From: JADJPL01 sp964607915
GTDB taxonomy: Bacteria > Bacteroidota > Bacteroidia > Chitinophagales > Saprospiraceae
NCBI GenBank assembly: GCA_964607915.1
Contig: CAZSMU010000145.1
Location: forward strand, 1 to 9,390
DNA length: 9,390 nucleotides
Direction of reading: 5' to 3'
In this document: positions 4,933 to 9,390 of the stretch, one piece after another
Position numbering within the stretch: the stretch's first letter is position 1
Layout: each line of letters opens with the position of its first letter
The notes under the pieces: model-generated
Database searches by the model: none
What the model was told of the DNA's origin: nothing
What the model saw: the letters and a program-made list of their open reading frames with translations, nothing else
Made by a program: the position numbers and the translations under genes

Positions 4933-7900
4933 TCAACGTTTTATAAAGATTTTTTCCACATAGCGGGCACTTTTCGCAGAAAAAGCCAGGGTGTAAACCC
5001 CCTCCGGCAGGTGAGCCAGTGAGATGCGTTCCACCAGGCCAGGAAGGGCTCCCGAGGGATATACGCGGCTCGTCAGTACGCGCCCCTGCAAATCGCGGAG
5101 TACCAAGGTGAACGGTTCCTGCACTGCCTGTCGGAAATCGAGGGATATTTCGTCCGAACTTGGGTTGGGGTAGGCGAGGAAAGGCTTTTCGGGTGCGATA
5201 TCCATCAGCACTCCTTCATCGGGGCCCAATTGGGCCGGGCTGTTGAATTTGACCCCCAGTTGCTCGACGGTAACCTTCACAGTAGGGGCACCGGGGCCAT
5301 AAATTGTGACCGTACCGCTTCTGGGGACAGAGGAGGCCCGAGGCTGTAGCTTCAGGAATATGGTATCGGACTGGCTCCCCGAAGCAGGGGTAATGGAGAG
5401 CCAGCTCAGCAGTTCGGTTGCCCTCCACGTCGTATTGGATTGGACGAACAGAGGGATGGTGCCGCCTTCGCTGGGGCCTTGCACGAAAGTCGAAGAGACA
5501 GACAGGAAGGCTTTGGTCCCGTTTTGTACAATGCCGATGCTTATCGTATCCAGGTTGGGCGCTGCCAGTTTCAGCCGCGCTACCCGGTTGGCGGCATTGG
5601 GGTTGGCAGCACAGTTGAGGACAATCGTTTTATCCCCATAGCCGCTTGTATGCGACAAGTTGACCCATTGCGGGATGCCGGAGATCGTCCAGTTTTGATT
5701 GGAAGAGATGAGCAGGCTGATGCTTTCCGCTTTTTCCGAAAAGGTGAGCGAGTTCAAGTTTATCGTCAGGTAAGGGGTATTGCCTTCCTGCTTGACAATG
5801 ACTTGGCGCGTGGAGCCATCTGCGGCGCGGATGCTCAGAGAAGCGCTGCGTCCCCAGCCAATATTGGGTGGACAAGCGACCACAATTCGGTTGTTGCCGC
5901 TACTGCCGGCTAACCGGGAAACTTCGACCCAGGAGGAGGAAGGGGTGAGCGTCCACCCGCCAGAGGTCCAGAAGCCGATTTCCTGCTCGCCGCCCTGGCG
6001 GGAGAAATACAGCGTATCTGTTTGTAGGAGCGCCATAACCGGAATGCCCTGGCGGATTTGGACGCTTACCGGAGCCATCCCATTGGCCTGGAACACTACC
6101 CGTCCCTGTCGGGCGGCGGTATCCTGGTTTTGCGTGTATGATACCCGCACCGTTCCGGCGCCGCTGCCCGAGGAGGGTTGCAAAGAAATCCATCTATCCG
6201 CTGAGCTGGCCGTCCAGGGCAGGTTGGCATCTACGCTGAGGAAAACAGACCCTGCCGGGCCGTTCACGTCCCATTGGAGCGGGGATACGTTGAGTCGCCC
6301 CGCGAAGGGCGCCTGTTCTACCCGGATGGTCCGGGTTGCCGACCCGGCATACAGCACGGAGATATCGGCCCTTCTCGTTTCAGCGCTGGTATTGGCGGTA
6401 CAGAAAACGGCCACTTTGCCGGACAATTGCCCACCGTTCGTGCTCAGACTGAGCCAGTTGCTCGATTCGCTGATGTTCCAACTGCCATTGGATTCCACAT
6501 AGATGGTGTCTCTGCCCCCGGCAGTAGGGAAGTAAAGGCTATCGCGCTGCAGATTCAGGAACAACGCGCTACCGTCCTGTGTGACGGGAACGTTCTTGAT
6601 TTCCGTGCCATTGCACAGGAAAGAGAGGGTACCGTTCCGGGTTTGGCTGTTGCCGTTGACCGAGCAGTTCACGTTTAGGATGGCGTTGTTTTGTCCCGAC
6701 ATGGGGCTGAGCGTGAGCCAGGCAGGCTTGCTGTTTACTACCCAGGTGCTGTTCGATTGAAGGTTGAGGGTGCCTTGTCCGCCGCTGCTTTGGAAAGAGA
6801 GGGAAGCGGGCGCAAAGTTCAATACGGCAGAGGCTGCAGCCTGTGTAATGCTGATGAAGGCTTGCTGGGAGCCGGACTGGATGGTGACCAATGCCGTGCG
6901 CGCGCTGGATGAAGCATTGGCCTGGCAATTGATCACCAGGCTCACATTGCCGTTTCCGCTGATTTGATCTACGCTCAGCCAGGCGGCAGAGGAACTTGCG
7001 CTCCAATTGCCCACTGCCTGCAAGCTGGCCAGAGTGGCCCCGCCTGCCGACGTAAAGGCAATACTCGATGGATTTACGGATAAGGGGCTAACCTGTGCGC
7101 CGCTTTGGGTGAGGAGGATGGTCCGGGAGCTGGTCTGGGAACCATACACATAGATAACCCCCGAGCGCGACAGCGTGCTGCTGTTAGGAGAAACGGTAAC
7201 GGTTACGATGCCGTTCCGGTTGCCGCTGGTCGGACTGAGGGAGGCCCAGTACATATCTTCCGAGACAAACCACGAAGTGTTGGAAGTTACGTTGAAGGTC
7301 AGTTGGCCACCGGCGCTGCCAATGCTCAACTCATTGGAAGATACGACCAGATTGGACGGCAGCGACGAGTTCCCCAGCAGTAGGGTGATATTGTCGGCCA
7401 CAACGGTAGATGTACCGGTACACCAGTCTGTACTGCTGATATTGACATTTATCCGGCGGCCGCTTTCACAGGCCGGATCCTGGGAAACCAGGCCTACGGA
7501 GTAGCTCATCCGCTGGCTCAGCATTTTTTTGGCTACCCCAGCGGTGACCGCTTCCTGGAATATGCTGTACGTCTCTGTAGTGGGTTCGCAGTGGAAAGGG
7601 TCGTTGAAGACGGGTTTGGGTTGGTTGGCACCATTAGAAATGGACGGGTAGGTACCCTCCTTGAACTGGGTAATCATCTCGGTAGGCGTGAGGAGGCAGG
7701 CCGAGCCATTCAGAATGACAATCCGGTTCTGGAACCAGGAATTGAGGCTGGCATTGATCCCCGCCATAGAGGGCGTTTTAAACAAAATAGTCTGTTGTAT
7801 CGTCACCTGGTTGCCCCGGCAATCCCGCCCAAAGAAGGTTCGGTTGATGCGGGCAAATACGCGGTTCAGGATCCAGTCGGCATCGTTGCAGGACACATAC

Positions 7901-9390
7901 GTAATTTGATCTGAGGCCGATAGGGTGACATTGCATCCATTACAGGGTTCTTGGAAGACCGGCGCTCCTGAAAAATAGGTGTACGAAGTATCGTTCCAGC
8001 TGCTTTCCTGGTTCAGAATCAGATTGATGTCCGTGCTCATGAACGTCGCTGTCTGGAACGCAGGGTAACTCGTCGAGGCCTGATGGGTACAGGGCAGGTA
8101 ATAAAAGCTCAGCACGGGCCCGGATTTGTCTTCGGCATTGATGGTACCCCAGCAGATGAGCTGGCTATCGGCAGTGGTCAGGATACGGTAGGGCCAGGTG
8201 CCTGGTCCGTCAATGACCGCTCCGTTTTGCGGCTGGTCGTCCTGCACGACGATTCTATGCGTGTTGGGGGCGCAGCCATCCATTTGCAGCATAGGGAAAG
8301 AAAGCGTTTTCGTACAAGTGGCCGGATCGAGCGTGATGTTTACATTGGTTGGGCAGCCGGTTGAGATGGATTGTATCGTATGGACCGTAAAGTTCGCATT
8401 ATTGGCACATACCGGGTTGCTTGGGCTAACTGCGTTGGAGTTGGGTACGAACGTATAGGTTATGGAACCGGTCGTACTGGTCAAGGCGGTGGTGACTACT
8501 GCGCCATTGAGCCGCCAGGTACCTACCACACCATCTTTCGAACGGGTGGGCAGCAGGTATGCTCCGGCCCCTACGCAAATCGTCGTGTCGAAAAACACAG
8601 GTGTCGTTTTCTGGGTCACCACTATGGTAACGGTGTAGGGCAAACTACCCACACTGGGCGTAAACGTGTAGGTAGTGGCCCCTACGACAGAAGTATTGAT
8701 CGTCGCCGGGCTCCAGGTGCCCGGTATTCCATTCAGGGAGACGGCGGGCAGGGTCTGGGGCGTTTCGCCCTGGCAATAGGTTTGCTGAATGTTGTTAAAG
8801 GAGGGCGTCGCAGGTTGGATGCGGAACATGACGGACAGGGGCCGCCAGCAGGACTGGGTTTTCGGGGGGTTGGTATTGTCCCGGAACCGCACGGAGTCTA
8901 TACTTACTTCCGTAGCGGTATTGCCCCGCATGACGTCTATCACGAAACGGCTCGCCCGGTAGTGGTAGAGTATGTCGGTCACGGTATTGGCGCCCGTTTC
9001 TACCAAAGGCACTGGAACATTGTTGTGGAACCAGCGGCCGACGTATGTAGTATCCCGGTAGAGGTAGTTGAGTACATCGTTTGACGGATCGGTCGGGTCG
9101 TAGTGCACATCGGAACTGTCTGCGAGCGGGAAGGCAGTCCCTTCCCACACATCGTATGTTTTTGCGTTGGGCCCCGTGTAGTCAGGGGCAATCTCGTTTC
9201 GGCGCAACGCGCTGAAGGTGCTGCTGCCCGGCCATCCGTTTGAAGGGCCGTACTCCTCCTGACATCCTCCGTCTACTTCCCAGAAGCGGGTGGACAGGGA
9301 GGCCTGGTCCAGAGGGGAGCTGGTGGCGACTACATTGCTGAGCGTGGTCAATGTACCTACCTGGTCGGGCTTGTTGACCCAGGATCTTCT
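4933..9390 (-). CDS. Large multi-BACON secreted protein with T9SS sorting domain (5' end beyond window)
   Basis: The frame stays open to the right edge (13 codons beyond a TTG at 9351), so the true start and signal peptide are missing; at least 1485 residues are encoded. Residues are numbered from that TTG. Residues 1 to about 175 I do not recognise. Two Ig-like adhesin-type repeats follow (about 178-247 and 250-325), of the CxGxxxxLP...GTW...YTFxP kind common in Bacteroidota surface proteins. Residues 330-660 are Cys-containing and unassigned. About eight BACON-like repeats of 83-86 residues occupy 668-1366 (nt 5254-7350), each with a near-identical plan: SxGG, a W near NxSW, WLSL-PxSG, and a closing VTQ/VEQ strand. 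Residues 1390-1472 form a type A T9SS sorting domain (YPNPSSDEISL, LPEGVYTL, KIFIKR). The protein is probably surface-attached or released. BACON domains are proposed glycan or mucin binders. No catalytic domain is visible here, though one could lie upstream. Confidence 0.92.
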   Translation of the reverse strand, partial: RRSWVNKPDQVGTLTTLSNVVATSSPLDQASLSTRFWEVDGGCQEEYGPSNGWPGSSTFSALRRNEIAPDYTGPNAKTYDVWEGTAFPLADSSDVHYDPTDPSNDVLNYLYRDTTYVGRWFHNNVPVPLVETGANTVTDILYHYRASRFVIDVMRGNTATEVSIDSVRFRDNTNPPKTQSCWRPLSVMFRIQPATPSFNNIQQTYCQGETPQTLPAVSLNGIPGTWSPATINTSVVGATTYTFTPSVGSLPYTVTIVVTQKTTPVFFDTTICVGAGAYLLPTRSKDGVVGTWRLNGAVVTTALTSTTGSITYTFVPNSNAVSPSNPVCANNANFTVHTIQSISTGCPTNVNITLDPATCTKTLSFPMLQMDGCAPNTHRIVVQDDQPQNGAVIDGPGTWPYRILTTADSQLICWGTINAEDKSGPVLSFYYLPCTHQASTSYPAFQTATFMSTDINLILNQESSWNDTSYTYFSGAPVFQEPCNGCNVTLSASDQITYVSCNDADWILNRVFARINRTFFGRDCRGNQVTIQQTILFKTPSMAGINASLNSWFQNRIVILNGSACLLTPTEMITQFKEGTYPSISNGANQPKPVFNDPFHCEPTTETYSIFQEAVTAGVAKKMLSQRMSYSVGLVSQDPACESGRRINVNISSTDWCTGTSTVVADNITLLLGNSSLPSNLVVSSNELSIGSAGGQLTFNVTSNTSWFVSEDMYWASLSPTSGNRNGIVTVTVSPNSSTLSRSGVIYVYGSQTSSRTILLTQSGAQVSPLSVNPSSIAFTSAGGATLASLQAVGNWSASSSAAWLSVDQISGNGNVSLVINCQANASSSARTALVTIQSGSQQAFISITQAAASAVLNFAPASLSFQSSGGQGTLNLQSNSTWVVNSKPAWLTLSPMSGQNNAILNVNCSVNGNSQTRNGTLSFLCNGTEIKNVPVTQDGSALFLNLQRDSLYFPTAGGRDTIYVESNGSWNISESSNWLSLSTNGGQLSGKVAVFCTANTSAETRRADISVLYAGSATRTIRVEQAPFAGRLNVSPLQWDVNGPAGSVFLSVDANLPWTASSADRWISLQPSSGSGAGTVRVSYTQNQDTAARQGRVVFQANGMAPVSVQIRQGIPVMALLQTDTLYFSRQGGEQEIGFWTSGGWTLTPSSSWVEVSRLAGSSGNNRIVVACPPNIGWGRSASLSIRAADGSTRQVIVKQEGNTPYLTINLNSLTFSEKAESISLLISSNQNWTISGIPQWVNLSHTSGYGDKTIVLNCAANPNAANRVARLKLAAPNLDTISIGIVQNGTKAFLSVSSTFVQGPSEGGTIPLFVQSNTTWRATELLSWLSITPASGSQSDTIFLKLQPRASSVPRSGTVTIYGPGAPTVKVTVEQLGVKFNSPAQLGPDEGVLMDIAPEKPFLAYPNPSSDEISLDFRQAVQEPFTLVLRDLQGRVLTSRVYPSGALPGLVERISLAHLPEGVYTLAFSAKSARYVEKIFIKR

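Noticed and set aside
5306..6678. Several plus-strand frames (up to 240 codons) opposite the BACON repeats
   Set aside because: They are antisense shadows of a long, well-supported coding frame; their products show no recognisable features.
9349..9351. TTG at 9351 as the start of the secreted protein
   Set aside because: The same frame stays open to the window edge and no signal peptide follows the TTG, although a T9SS cargo must have one; the start lies further upstream.

Overview
The window comes from a member of the Bacteroidota. The evidence is a type IX secretion (T9SS) C-terminal sorting domain, tandem BACON domains, DUF4856 and imelysin lipoproteins, a TAnnTTTG-type -7 promoter element and AT-rich leaders without clear Shine-Dalgarno sites. 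A Saprospiria/Lewinella-like origin is a guess from the style of the repeats. All four genes and the transposase read on the minus strand. Two 100-base N runs (4469-4568 and 4736-4835) are scaffold gaps, and both lie in repeats.

Reading in the direction of transcription from the right edge: (1) 4933-9390 is the 3' part of a very large secreted protein. It has a Cys-containing N-terminal part, two Ig-like adhesin-type repeats, about eight consecutive BACON domains and a T9SS sorting domain. Its start lies beyond the window. (2) 4209-4932 is a gene-free, repeat-packed segment: a 14-nt minisatellite ending in a perfect 38-nt palindrome, a stem-loop, and an array of REP-like GC-rich hairpins, broken by the two gaps. 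(3) 3756-4208 encodes an IS200-like single-Tyr HUH transposase, with one of the hairpin motifs only 9 nt upstream of its start codon. This looks like a REP-associated transposase (RAYT) and its repeats. (4) 1-3515 is a three-gene operon: a DUF4856 lipoprotein, an imelysin-like lipoprotein, and an HTTM/vitamin K-dependent gamma-carboxylase-like integral membrane protein whose 3' end is cut by the left edge.

The operon is the most interesting biology. A membrane enzyme that keeps the equivalents of the human carboxylase catalytic Lys218 and His160 is translationally overlapped with an imelysin lipoprotein and preceded by a second helical lipoprotein. I recall this gene set recurring in Bacteroidota, often near TonB-dependent receptors, but cannot check that here. 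A role in cell-envelope metal (probably iron) handling, or in modification of the lipoproteins or a receptor, is inference. The repeat segment is the second point of interest. Both gap edges carry exact 55-nt duplications, which suggests the gaps come from a k=55 de Bruijn assembly and that at least one gap may be spurious.
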